A DNA stretch of 64,000 nucleotides from Polydactylus sextarius (taxonomy: Eukaryota; Chordata; Actinopteri; Polynemidae). This document shows, one piece after another, positions 10,001 through 20,773 of the stretch (position 1 is its first letter; the number at the start of each line of letters is the position of its first letter). Where the stretch lies: positions 8,704,501 to 8,768,500 of the forward strand of contig CM028927.1 of the NCBI GenBank assembly GCA_016801845.1. The letters are read 5' to 3'. The notes beneath the pieces are model-generated. The model was not told where the DNA came from, did not search any database, and saw nothing but the letters and a program-made list of their open reading frames with translations. The position numbers and the translations under genes were made by a program.

Positions 10001-12782
10001 CAGCACAGTCCTGCCGCTCTCTCTGAGAGAGAGAGAGAAAGGGAGAGAGAGGAGAGACAAGCAGACAAGCCAAGAAAAAAGAAAAATAAAATAAAAAAAA
10101 ATAGGGAAAGAGCAGAGCAAACACAGAGATAAAGGAGAGGCTGCTTATAGCTACTTATGCAACTGACAGGTAAAATAAAACACTTGAGTGCAAAGACACA
10201 GGAAAAATTCAGCAACACAGACATAAACACACATACTGAGCATTAACATTTGCACAGATACAGAAGCAGACTCTGCAGTACTGATAGTAAGAGAAACAAA
10301 CAAAGAGAAACAAACACTGGCAGAAAAAGTTCATCATACTTGCGCCCAGATGTTTCAGGCTAAAAAAAGTGCACACACTGCAGAATGTTATATCAGCACA
10401 AGCCACTAGGGGGCAGATTTACACTAACAAACCAGGGGGTTCACACCCTCCTATTTCTTTTTTTTTCTTTTTTTGAAGTCACTTTTAGTCATGTGTTAGT
10501 AGAGGGACTTATATCCGTTCCTAAAATAAAAATAGTGAGACCACAACATGAACACTACAAATGAAAGATCTGAATTTAAACTTTTACTTCAGTAAAACTG
10601 AAAAAAATGTACTTGAAGTATAAAAAGTAAAAGTACTTTTAAGGAACCTCTAACCCTTTCAAATTATATTGATATTATGTTAAATCTACAATATTTTTCC
10701 AGCTGCTTGTATACTTTTTATGTAGAATCATAAGAAATCACATAAACGTGTAGTAGAATAATAAAATAATGATGATTGAAAGCATTGTCAGGCCAAATGC
10801 ATAAAATCAGAAGCCTTGTTATATAAAGGCACTTTGTTAAAACAACTTTAAACATTTCCTCACTCTGAATTAAAACAAAACAAACACAAAAAAGAATGGT
10901 TGCTGTCATATGCATGTATTCATGTGCTTCACCTCTGTAGTGCTCTACCAGCTCCTGCACAGTATCAAACTGTGATCTCGTGGTGATGTAGTAGCCACCA
11001 TTATCTAGTTTGCGGATCTTGTAATGTTTTACATGATCTCCCTTGTTGTCGTCCCAGTCACGGATAGACAGAGAATAAGCACCTGTGAAGACATGAGAGG
11101 AGAATAGGGGTAAGTGGGGGGGTTAGCTTGTAAATATAGACTGATAGAAAACTCACAGCTTTAATACATATAAAGCAGTAAGTCTTTATTAAGAGAGAGC
11201 GCATGTCAGTTTGCGAATGTGTGTGTGGGAAGGGTGTGTGTGGTCTCCCTTTACCCTTGGTGGTCTCGCTTTCTCGTATGAGAAAAGTTCCCCTCTGGTT
11301 GCCATGGCCCAGCAGCTGTCTCTCTGCATCCTTCCTCCCCATCTTCCCAAAATACCACCTGTCGCCATGACAACAACACATAAGTCACCACAGCAACAGC
11401 ACATATCACGCGACCTTTGCCCTCAGACGTTTTTATGTCAATCAGAGAAAATATTTCAATGTAAACTATCTGCATTTAGCTGTAAACTCTGTGTGTGTTT
11501 GTGTGTGTGTGTACTCACTCCTCAGCCTGTATGGAGTCGACAGGAGCTACGTAGTTAGAGGGGATGTAACCTGAGTTGCCAGTGTCCAGTGATCGAGCCT
11601 CCCACCAGTCGCCCTCTCTGTCAGATCACACACACAACGTCAATTTAAACACAAGCTCATAGTTCATTCTCACAATATTTTTTAACAACATTTCTTCCTC
11701 TGATGCAAAATGTATAAAAACTGTGCGTGTGTGACTACTAGTCTAAAAGTCTAAAAATAACGATATGATCTCTTGTGTGATGAAATTTTGAAGCTTTTTC
11801 CTTCCTGTCTCTAAGATGCTTTGGCCACAAAACCAAATTTTATCACCACAATCAGATTTTAAACTTATTTTACGTTTCCAGTGGGTAACAAGAACATTTT
11901 TTCAAGCTTATTAACATCACCACAAGCAGAAGTGTGCCACTGACAGTTCACAGTGTTAATAGATGCCATTTAATTGCCTGTAGTATTTAATGTATGCAAA
12001 CAAAATTAATTACTTTCTGGGAGTCATAGCTGATCTCATTTAACACTGATGACATACACTTTAAACAGTTATATTTAATCTCTCATCTATTACAATCCTA
12101 TTGTATCTAGAGTGTTTTGTTTTTTGTGCTGTTTTTTAAGTAGCAGTTAATACGATTTCAGCGCCGCGTGCATTAGGTCTTACGTATTGTTGATGATCTG
12201 AAATTTCTCTCCTTTCTGGAAAGTGAGGTCATCTTCAGTGCGAGCGTCATAGTCGTATAGAGCTATAAAGAGAGTGACTCCACCACCTGTACACATGTTC
12301 ACACACAGAGAGAGAAAACACATGCAACATGTTAACAGTTAAATATTCTAATCATTGAACCACTGATCATTATAAACAATAAACCCACAGTCACATTATA
12401 TTTAGAGCCCAGAGATATGGCTGTTTGAATTTAAGAGGAAAAATACATCAATGTGTGCTTCAACTTTATAAAACTGTGCAGCCAAATTAATATGCATGTT
12501 TGGATATTCATTCACACACAAAAACACACACACAGACGTACTTATTAGGCCTCCAGGCCGTTGGTGTGTGTTGGTGTTAGGGAAGATGGGACTGCATGTG
12601 AAGGGCTTGTTGAAGTCTGGGATGGTCTGAGTAGGGTCGGGGCAGTACCGGCCCGAAGTCAAGGCTGCAGACAACCCTCCTGTGTCTGTGTTGCTAGGAG
12701 ACAGATCTGTACTGTCTGCTGTTGCTGATGTTGCTGCTGCTGCTTTGGTGGACTTCTTCTGCTTGCAACAGGCACACCCCAT
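5143..12782 (-). CDS. yrk: Src-family non-receptor tyrosine kinase, Yrk/Fgr type
   Basis: Membrane-anchored tyrosine kinase acting downstream of surface receptors. Coding exons (descending): 12542-12782, 12184-12286, 11519-11617, 11255-11358, 10933-11082, alternative 9858-10022 or 9166-9321, 8289-8468, 7312-7388, 7073-7226, 6578-6709, 5143-5351. Sizes of 99, 104, 150, 165/156, 180, 77, 154 and 132 bp match the Src family. With the 165-bp exon the protein is 537 residues, with the other 534. Features seen: MGCACC start (myristoyl Gly2, palmitoyl Cys), SH3 with ALYDY (about 84-141), SH2 with FLIRES (Arg176), Lys299 in VAVKTLK, HRDLRAAN (388-395), DFG, activation-loop Tyr420 and regulatory tail Tyr531 in EPQYQPGENL. 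All catalytic residues are present. Sequence is closest to chicken Yrk as I remember it. Position beside sesn2/matn1/sdc3 matches human FGR, so fgr is the alternative symbol. MWNG replaces the usual TWNG after the linker exon. Confidence 0.93.
7019..7050. repeat. (CA)n microsatellite beside a kinase splice donor
   Basis: Sixteen CA units inside the kinase intron, ending 22 bases from the donor of exon 7073-7226. On the transcript the run reads (UG)n. Confidence 0.95.
9166..9321 (-). CDS. yrk: Alternative linker/P-loop exon, FYN-7B-like (156 bp)
   Basis: Encodes the end of the SH2-kinase linker and the glycine loop. It begins GSNDGLCYYLT, continues through DAWEVPRETL and ends LGQGCFGDVWLG. 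Acceptor CTATTAG and donor G|GTGAG are intact. It enters and leaves in phase 1, like the 165-bp exon at 9858-10022. It can therefore replace that exon without a frameshift and join the next exon (8289-8468). The CFGDVWLG signature is the FynT (exon 7B) and Fgr form of this segment. It is listed separately because only one of the two exons can be used per transcript. Including both would duplicate the glycine loop. Confidence 0.88.
9858..10022 (-). CDS. yrk: Alternative linker/P-loop exon, FYN-7A/Yrk-like (165 bp)
   Basis: Encodes ERAAGLCCRL, then DLSVKTKDMWEIPRESLQL and the glycine loop LGNGQFGEVWMG. Length and order (7A upstream of 7B) match mammalian FYN, whose brain form uses the 165-bp exon. 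The acceptor is preceded by a CT microsatellite serving as polypyrimidine tract. The donor is ATGG|GTATGA. The encoded peptide is nearly that of chicken Yrk as I recall it, which is the main reason for the Yrk call. Confidence 0.9.
10023..10055. repeat. GA/CT-rich microsatellite forming the exon 7A polypyrimidine tract
   Basis: GA repeat on the plus strand, so CU repeat on the transcript, directly abutting the acceptor of the 165-bp alternative exon. It contains several CUCUCU elements. Confidence 0.8.
10560..10690. mobile_element. Fragment of a common teleost interspersed repeat (AAGTAAAAGTACT family)
   Basis: Contains the run of AGTATAAAAAGTAAAAGTACTT-type words typical of a very abundant non-autonomous repeat of fish genomes, probably hAT-related. 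It lies in the kinase intron upstream of the alternative exon pair. Identification rests on recognition of the word pattern only, and the boundaries are approximate. Confidence 0.4.
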
Positions 12783-13466
12783 AATAACCAGCACGGAGAC
12801 GGCGTCTATAAAAGGACTAGAGTTCAAGTAAAAGCAGCGACTTTTTTTTTTTTTTTTTATTATTTATTGCTTGATGTTTTACACTCAGGTTTGAAGCTAT
12901 GTGCAGCTCATGAAGACGTTTTAAACCTCTTTCAAAACAGTTTTTAAGCTGTATGAGTATATTTAGGACTATGGAATTTAGTATGTCACCTCCATAAAGT
13001 CAATAATAATAATACTAATAATAACAATGACAATAATGTCAAATTATGACTGAGGCACATTTCAAGATTTTTCTTCCAGGGCCTCATATCACAATATACA
13101 TAATAAACTTAACAAAATCAGTTTCCCCTTAAATGTAACCACTTTACCTCTTATTTATTTGCAGTTTCACAGTTTATCAACAAAACAAAACAAAAATAAA
13201 GAGTTAGGAAATTCAACATAAGACATCGGCATAATTTCCCATAATTCCTGTCTTCATGAGCGAAACTTAACACTACAGGCAAAAGCTAGTCGAAAGTGAA
13301 AGTAACACACATTAACAGCAGACAGAGGGGAAAGGAGGTAAAGTAAACTGTGAAGGGAGAAGTAACAAACTTTAAATAAAAACTCAACTTCCCTCCAGAA
13401 GGAGGGGGAGGTGGGTGAAGAGGGGGTTGCGGGAGCGACGGGAAGGAGAAGTTAACTTTTTCTCAC

Positions 13467-13510
13467 CTGATGTCTTCCTCTGTCAGATCATCTGTCAATC
13501 ACCATCGCCA
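13467..13510 (-). other. yrk: Candidate 44-bp noncoding exon in the kinase 5' UTR
   Basis: On the minus strand a strong T-rich tract ending in TTTTCCAG precedes this segment, and it ends CATCAG|GTGAGA. Both are near-consensus splice signals. It lies upstream of the coding start exon, whose own acceptor (TTTATAG) gives exon limits 12542-12805. It contains two ATGs, each followed quickly by an in-frame stop, so it would be 5' UTR with minimal upstream ORFs. Transcript evidence is lacking. Confidence 0.5.
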
Positions 13511-13799
13511 CTGGAAAAAAAAAACGAGGGAAAGAGAGGGAAAAGGTGAGTGACAAGGGGAGGAATGAGAGAGCAGGGCAAAAAGAGAATGAGTGGCAGA
13601 GAACCAGCGAGGGAAAAGGTGGTAGAGAATGTGAGAGAAAGACTGAAGAGCAGTAAAGCGTGAATAAAGAGACATGTGAAGGGAGTCAGACAGCTCAATG
13701 TAAGGAAAGGCAGAAAGAGAGATGTGAGGTTAGCCACTTCCCTTTTTGCCGCGCAGTTTCGAGAGGGTTTCTCAGTCGTTCTCTATGGCTGGCTGCTAC

Positions 13800-13805
<6 letters not shown>

Positions 13806-13834
<29 letters not shown>
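13806..13834. repeat. (GT)n microsatellite
   Basis: Perfect GT run of about 14 units within the kinase 5' intron. Confidence 0.95.
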
Positions 13835-13839
<5 letters not shown>

Positions 13840-15499
13840 ATGAGTCAATATGAATGCGTGTTAGTGTGTCACATTTGTGGTCAAATAGGCCTGTAAATAT
13901 CATGATTAAAGAGGGGTAACTGAAACAAAGTGACAGTCACCGCTAATGTAAAACGTATTTCACAAAGATCATTTGTGTCCCGTATTCACACTCGCACAGA
14001 CAACCCTGACTTCCAGTTTTGAGTGAACCGCACTGTTTCAATAGAACTTGTGACAAAGCAAAAGCTTGTGCCAACACCAAGAGGAAATAACATACAGAGA
14101 TAACTGTAAAACAACTGTAAACTGTGGATCATGTTCAGTCTTTGGCATGAGTATGTTGTTTTCAACGTGGTTTCATAAAAAACTGAACTGAAAGTCTCTG
14201 TCTCAAGGGCGCTATTTGAGTTTAAAATTGATAACACTGATATCATGTGTGACAAGATCAACAACACTGTCATGGGGAAATTGTAAATATGAAGCTGTAG
14301 ACATCCAGTAGCCGGTTAGCTGGGGAAACAAAAGTAGCAAAATTCACCTCCTATTACCTCCTATCTCCTACCAATAACCTTCAGCTTTTGAGGTGTTGAT
14401 TCAAGTTGAACTGAACTCAATTAGAGAATTCCAACTAAAAACATCTGCTTAATTTCTAAATCTTCAAAATATCAAGAATCTGCTGCTTCTCTTTTTCTAA
14501 CGTGACACTGAACTGATGCAATTTGAAAATGTTACATTGGGTTTTATGCCTCAAAATGGCCAAAATAGCATCAACACTTCTCTTAAAGCTTCAACGGCGT
14601 AACCTTCACGAGCGTGCGATTAATTTCTGGACAGATGAGCGAAGCTGTATTTTGCCACGAGTACCTATCAAACGGGCTTGATCTCAGAAAGTAGAAAGGC
14701 CCAAGGATTCGAACTGGCATCTTTTCAAGCTGACTAAACTCCAGACTGCAGACTCCCCACCTACTGAGGAATGCGAGGGAAGTCTCACGCAGGAAGAACA
14801 ATATGGCAGGTTATGGCAGCAAGGGACAAAAAAAAAAAAAAACAACACACACAAAAGTAATTCATTTTCATTATGAAAAGGCAGCAGAGCTCCCAAGGAC
14901 CCGTGCCAGGTGTGTCCCATCCGCATAACCAATTCTACGAAATTCCTCTTGAATCTATAAAGCGACAAAAGCTATTACGGGCCTTGTTTAAAAAGAGTCT
15001 GTTGTTCACTCGGGGAAAAATATGCAAAAATTTTACGTGTGCAGAAGCCTGCACGCACATACACACTCATTCACTATCAGGTCAGCCATCAGGAGAGCTA
15101 CAGGAAGTTAGCCCTGTTAGAGTTTCCTGTCCACCCCTCTGATGGCTCCCCCCTTTTCCTGGAAGCTGTGGACAGAGTCTATCCACACACACAAACACAC
15201 ACGCACACTAAGCAGCTGCAGTGCCACAAACACACACATCTTCCTCTGTGTTGCTGTTTTTCTTGACTCATCCTGGCCCACACCCCTCCAACAATATCTT
15301 TTAGTTCTCTCTCTATCCACCCTTCAGCTGGTAACTTCTTTCTCTTGCTGATAAACCTGAAAAAATGAGAAGTGGCAAAGGGAGTGAAAGAGGCCTCTTC
15401 CCTTTCATCTTTCTGTTACGCTTATGCTCATATCTTTTTTTTCTGCTTTCCTATGACTGGCAGACGACCCCAGACAGTAGTGGTGTTACACCAGAATAA

Positions 15500-15503
<4 letters not shown>

Positions 15504-15570
<67 letters not shown>
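15504..15570. repeat. (CA)n microsatellite, long
   Basis: Perfect CA run of about 33 units, the longest dinucleotide array in the window and probably highly polymorphic. Confidence 0.95.
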
Positions 15571-15573
<3 letters not shown>

Positions 15574-16779
15574 CGAATGTTTACAGAGCAGCTACACACT
15601 CATTTTTTTCGACTGGGTTCCTGTTGACCAATTGTAGTTGTTCTCGTCTTCCTCTCTGCAGACAGAAGTTTGACATTTTATTAATAGCGTCTAATAATTC
15701 AGTTTCACTGCCACCAGAAATAATGTCCATCCATTAATGATTTAATGCATTACCCGAAACCCAAATGCTTCACTAGGCATGGATGCACACAGATGTAACT
15801 GTGTGCATCTACATGCTGGAATGAAACCGGTCAAGGTGCAGAATTTAAGCGTGCATTCATGTAACAACTGGCCTTAAACGTTTGAAGAAATAGAGCAAAG
15901 TGTGTGCAAACAGATGGTAAAGTTACTGTCAGGGTTTTACTGTCAAACTGCATATATTTTTGGTGTTTGCTAGGTGTATGTAAAAAAAGATTCTGCTTTA
16001 GTGATCACACATAAGTTTAAGAACAGACAAAGTTCCTCTTTGCCTCTTGAAACCAAGTAATGAAAAACATGACACGAGTGAGGTAAACACAAGCCGAGTT
16101 CAGATATGATCAAGTTTAAGTAGAAAGTGAATTGCTCAAGTCATGTTTTATTATTCAAAAAAAAACAAAAGACTCTTCAGTCTGTCAGGAGGTTTTCAGC
16201 TTGCTAAAATATGTTGAGTCCACCACCACTGTCACCAGTTTCAACACCTGTTTGTGGCGCAACAACAAAATGGCACGGTCATTATTTCTCAATGATGCAA
16301 CTGTCATTAAAAACTGCAACATTTTTTAACGATTTATATCATAAAGAAACACAACTACTATAGTCAAAAAGACATTTTCTGTGTTAATCTGGTTGAAAAC
16401 TCAGCTTCACTCCATGAACTGCGTACTCGTCATCATGGCAGATGTTTTTACCAGAAGCTGTTAATTAACTGGAAGAAATAATTGCAATCCTGTGTAAAAG
16501 AAGTTACTTCCTCTTATGGGGAGAAGTATATTAATAAGTCTATCTGCAATGAAAAAGGGATCTTTAACATATTAGTTTGTATTTGACCAATACTTAGAAG
16601 TTAGATAATGGTCACATCCATGACATTTTTCAGAGGTTATTTTACATTTTCTCATCCTAACAGTGTGATAAGGTTATGAAATATCCTGTTCAACCCTGAT
16701 ACAATCAGAGGTTAATACTTTTTGACATTCACACATTATAAACTCAAACTCAAATAACAAGGTCACTCCATTGTAAGTT

Positions 16780-17110
16780 AAAGTTCTGCATTCAACAATG
16801 AAAAGTGAAGTATTTTCTATAAAGTGTACCTACAAGTACTCATTGTGCAGAACGGGTCACTTCATATTAAATTACTGGAGCGTGAATGCATGAATGCTAC
16901 TGCAATTTTAAGTGGTAGTTTAAATTTGTTCCTTTGTTAAGGTTGTTTAAGCTATAGCAATGTTTCATTGTATGGTTTATGTGAGAAGCTTTGATATAAA
17001 TATAATAGCAGTAGAAAGTAACTCGAGTAAAGTACAAGCACAATGTGTTGATAGTTACTTTTCATAAGTGCTGAAAAAGTAATTTGCTGTATTTTTTGCA
17101 CATTCTAAAC
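16780..17110. mobile_element. Teleost non-autonomous interspersed repeat (hAT-like)
   Basis: The order of words (TAAAGTTCTGCATT, then AAGTACTCATTGTGCAGAA, then AAAGTAACTCGAGTAAAGTA) follows a repeat I recognise from many percomorph genomes. The copy is diverged and boundaries are approximate. Family placement as hAT-like is from memory and unverified. Confidence 0.5.
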
Positions 17111-17558
17111 AATATTCGGAAGCAAATAAATTCTGACCTATAAAGAATTAGAATGCATTCAGTGCGCTCTTATAAAATCACAATAGCGTCACCCTCCATC
17201 GTCACACTCACAAACATCCAAATCCAAATGACACACCCTTTCCTGCACGGTGGACTGCAGATAAGCTGCTCCCACTGGAATTCACCATGGGAACACAGGG
17301 CAATGCTCACACTCACTCTCACACACACACACTATTCTTCAAATTTGGAGTGTTTCAGGACTTTTTTTAACGTCACTTGTGTGCCCAACTTTCTACCAAT
17401 CTTCCTCTACCTCTTTTTTTTTATTTGTCTTACTCTTTTTCCTTACCTCCCCTTTCTCTCTCTCCCCTGTTAGCAGGAAGCCCGACAGGATGCAGAGTGT
17501 GAGTGGGGCAGGAATGATAGGACAATGGGAAGCAGGCTGTCACCGAACCCTCACACGC

Positions 17559-17561
<3 letters not shown>

Positions 17562-17620
<59 letters not shown>
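17562..17620. repeat. (CA)n microsatellite, long
   Basis: Perfect CA run of about 29 units. Confidence 0.95.
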
Positions 17621-17623
<3 letters not shown>

Positions 17624-19251
17624 CACATACCCACGCTCTTACATAAAGGAGAGGGAGACAGTACGGGGGGTGGGGTGGGGGGGGCAGCAATGGAAAAGTA
17701 AGGTGTCTCGGTCATTGGGACGTCCTGTTTCCACATGAGGTCATCACTTCCTTTTGATACAGAGCACTGATGTTGAGAGCAAGAACATGAACACTGGCAT
17801 GAAAGTAGTTACTGAGTTAACCAGATGGATATCACGTATTACGCCATTTTCTGTGGATCCACAATAAAAAGACTAAATTAATAAATAAATAAACGAGCCA
17901 CAGGTCACACCTGTGGCTGAAAGCTTTCTCGTCAAAAACATTCAGTGGACACCCTCCCTCCACCCAGCAGGGTGTGAGAGGGTGTTTAATATAAAGCAGT
18001 TGGAAAACTTTATGATGACTGTAATGTCCATTTCTAACCCCCACCCCCTCCACCCCCCACCAACTAAAATCTATCCACGCCCCCTTCCTTCCTGCCTAAC
18101 CCCGAGGCTAAAGACAGGAACTGACCTCGTAAAGAAACAGGAAGTGATGAAGTACGGCCTTGGATACTCTAATCACATTTTTCCCCCCATCTGACCCTCG
18201 AAATTCCACAACACCTTCACGCAAACCCATAAGGACTTTTAAGTGACGTGAAGCAAAGATTTGGTATGAATATACCAACGCCCACCCCATCACCTAGCCT
18301 AACTTCATGTGGGCCACCTGTACCAGTGAGATCCATGTTAAACCCACGGAAACACCTCAGAGAGAAACATGTAGCCCTACCTTTCCCCTTAAGGGGGGGT
18401 TTCCTGTAGGCTTGTTGCCAAATAAATCACAGTCATTTTACTAAAGGAATATGCTGCTTCTGGTGAGAACAGAAGTGACAGACAGAAGACACTGAAGCTA
18501 GAATTTATTCATCAAATGTTTGATAGATGTGCTGCAGACTCTGAGAAAAACGTCCAGCTGATCTCAGATGATGCAGACAGCGTTTTCAACCAATCCGGAC
18601 TGTGATCTGTTTAATTTAAGTTATTCCAATGAACCTGATGAGCCCTTTTTCTATAGATAGATCACATTTAAGTAAGTTTCTGGGAAATTCTACTCTTGCA
18701 GTAAAGCAATATTGGCAGTTTGATGTCTAAATATAAACTTTTTTGTGGTATCTATCCGACAGAAGAGTGGAAGTTCTGCTACTTGATTAACTTCTCACAG
18801 GCAATGAGCCAAACTTCCTTTTGTCTAACAGTGAACTCTCCAAAGTTACCCAATTTTATTTTCTTCTCTGAATTAACCAGAACCTCGAACTCTAACTTCT
18901 CTCCTATTTTTAAAATGAGTAGAGGGGACTGAGGTGATGGTGGGTTACTGAAAATACAGACCTAGTTTTTTTTTTTTTTTTTTTTTTTAACTAGCTACGA
19001 AGTCGTTTTCTCCTTTACAGAGATGTGAACTTTAGACGACTTCCTCCACCGGTTCAGAACAGTGATAATAACAAATGGACGAGTAAAAGTGATAAACCAC
19101 CTCTCCACAAGACATAAATCATGTTACAAAGGTGAGATTCCCACAACTACTGACAAACCAAATAACATTCACACTAGAATTAGATTTATCTGTCATGATC
19201 ATTTTCTAACATTAATTAACAGATACAACGTCATGAACACAGTGAACTTAC

Positions 19252-19480
19252 CACAAAAACACAAAACTCTTCGTTATTCCGGGGGAATCCTATCGTCAGG
19301 CGCTCGTGGAGTGAGGTGAGTGTCAGCTGCGTCCAAAGTGGTTCTGGAGAGGACGCACGGGGGAGAAAGAGAGCCGCGCGCTACTTCTGCCTTTGCACAA
19401 GTGAAATAAAAAAGGTGAGCGCGAGTCTCGTCCGGAAAGGCTTAAGGAACGGACTTGACGCGCGCATGTAGGTCCAACCC
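19252..19480 (-). promoter_or_regulatory. yrk: CpG-rich promoter and candidate first exon of the kinase gene
   Basis: GC- and CpG-rich block with several CGCG words, standing out from AT-rich flanks. On the minus strand a strong donor, TTGTG|GTAAGT, gives an exon low end of 19252. It would splice to the 13467-13510 exon or directly to the coding start exon. It lies between the kinase gene and the 3' end of the sestrin gene, which is where a minus-strand kinase promoter is expected. The exact transcription start is not determinable. Confidence 0.45.
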
Positions 19481-20263
19481 AGGCGAACGCGCGCGCATGC
19501 AGTGGACTGTTGAAAGAGAACTGACTACATTCAACTGAATAAATTATTAACAGTGACTGTTTTTTTTTTTTTTTAAATAGACAACAAACAAAGCTATTAA
19601 AACATAAGAACTTTACGTGTCCTACATTAATATTGGTTTAGAAATAATCATAAATGAAAAAATGAGCGGAAACTAGGTCTAAACCCTCCTGATCTAAAAA
19701 GTTGAACTAGTTGTCGCTAACTCACGAGAGATGTCCCAACTTCACCTCAGTTTGAAGGTGCACGAGCGGCTTAAAGCTGAGAACGTGGTAAATGCGAGGC
19801 CGAGGCAAAACTACAGAACGGCGACACATTGCACTCCCTGGTGTGAACTACAGGAAGGCTGTATGAAGTGTGATATCCGCGAAAACAACAAAAAATAATT
19901 TCTTCTTTTTGAGTCAGTTTCCTCGCAGTGGCACCACTACTTGCGCTTTCTTTTACTTTAAAAATCCTCGCGTGCATCTGGTGCGTCGACGGAATCAGCT
20001 GTAAGTCATGAACATGAGGCAGATGTTCTGCCTCACAATTGCAATCACCTTGGAGACTGACTTCAGTAAATTTAAAGCCTTTGTCGCCACCTTGTGGCGC
20101 GTCAGTGCCTAAAAATACTATATTAGTGCTTATTTTCAGGATCTTTTTTTTGGCCTCATCATGCACTACTTCAGTTAAAATCACAGTACAAACTCCTTCA
20201 GTACAAATTAAAAATGTAGATAAAATGTACAACCATTTAATTTTTTGATAACAAAGTAGTTCT

Positions 20264-20269
20264 TTTATT
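20264..20269 (-). terminator. Polyadenylation signal of the sestrin gene
   Basis: TTTATT on plus, AATAAA on minus, about 0.5 kb past the sestrin stop codon. Implied 3' UTR is about 20245-20773. Confidence 0.5.
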
Positions 20270-20457
20270 TGTATATAAAAAATACAAGTTATTTTGTCTT
20301 GATTCATCTCAGCCTGTGTGTGCTGCAGGAAGAGAGGACAGAGGCGTTGGTAGCTGGTATGTGCTGGAAAGTGGTTGATAGATATTGGTCAGAAATGAAC
20401 AAGAATATGCGACTCCTGATTTTGTTAAACCAGACTTAATTCTGCCTGCACGCCTGG

Positions 20458-20485
20458 CATGTAGCATGTAGCATGTAGCATGTAG
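20458..20485. repeat. Heptamer tandem repeat (GCATGTA)4
   Basis: Four perfect 7-bp units in the sestrin 3' UTR. Confidence 0.9.
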
Positions 20486-20773
20486 ACATGTGTGTATATG
20501 TGTGATAGAAACATGAACATGTGCCACCTGAGGCAAACCTGATACAGTTCAGTGCAAAAACAAGTAACACAACTTTAAATATCAGATATGAGAAGTGATG
20601 AAGCAGCATCAAAACATTAACACTGAAAACATACGATATGCATAAACAAACATTCAATTTAGTGTGGGTGTGTGTAGCTTTATGTGGTTGAAGTGTAATG
20701 CGTCGTGCTGTGTCGTGCCACAGCTGGCTCAGCATCTGCAAAAAAAAAAAAAAAAAATGTGCGAGTGACTGTG

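Larger units (their letters stand above)
13511..19251. other. Large first intron of the kinase gene
   Basis: No coding exon is recognised. Contains GT/CA microsatellites (13806-13834, 15504-15570, 17562-17620), a teleost interspersed repeat near 16780-17110, and a poly(T) run near 18967-18988. Open frames within are microsatellite or shadow frames. Confidence 0.5.

Noticed and set aside
9166..10022. Possibility that one of the two linker exons is a pseudo-exon
   Set aside because: Both are fully open, keep the glycine loop, have consensus splice sites and share phase; decay would be expected to break at least one of these.
12801..12815. TATAAAAG sequence near the kinase start exon
   Set aside because: It is the splice acceptor region of the coding start exon read on the other strand; no plus-strand gene starts there.
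14680..14790. tRNA-like GATTCGAACTGGC word on the plus strand (minus-strand GTTCGAATCC)
   Set aside because: The bases around the would-be T loop do not pair, and no D or anticodon arms fit at the right spacing; at best a tRNA-derived SINE scrap.
17379..17738. Open frames dominated by Thr-His or Cys-Val repeats
   Set aside because: They are translations of the CA/GT microsatellite at 17562-17620. The same applies to similar frames near 1200-1600, 15372-15737, 34028-34433 and 52579-52791.
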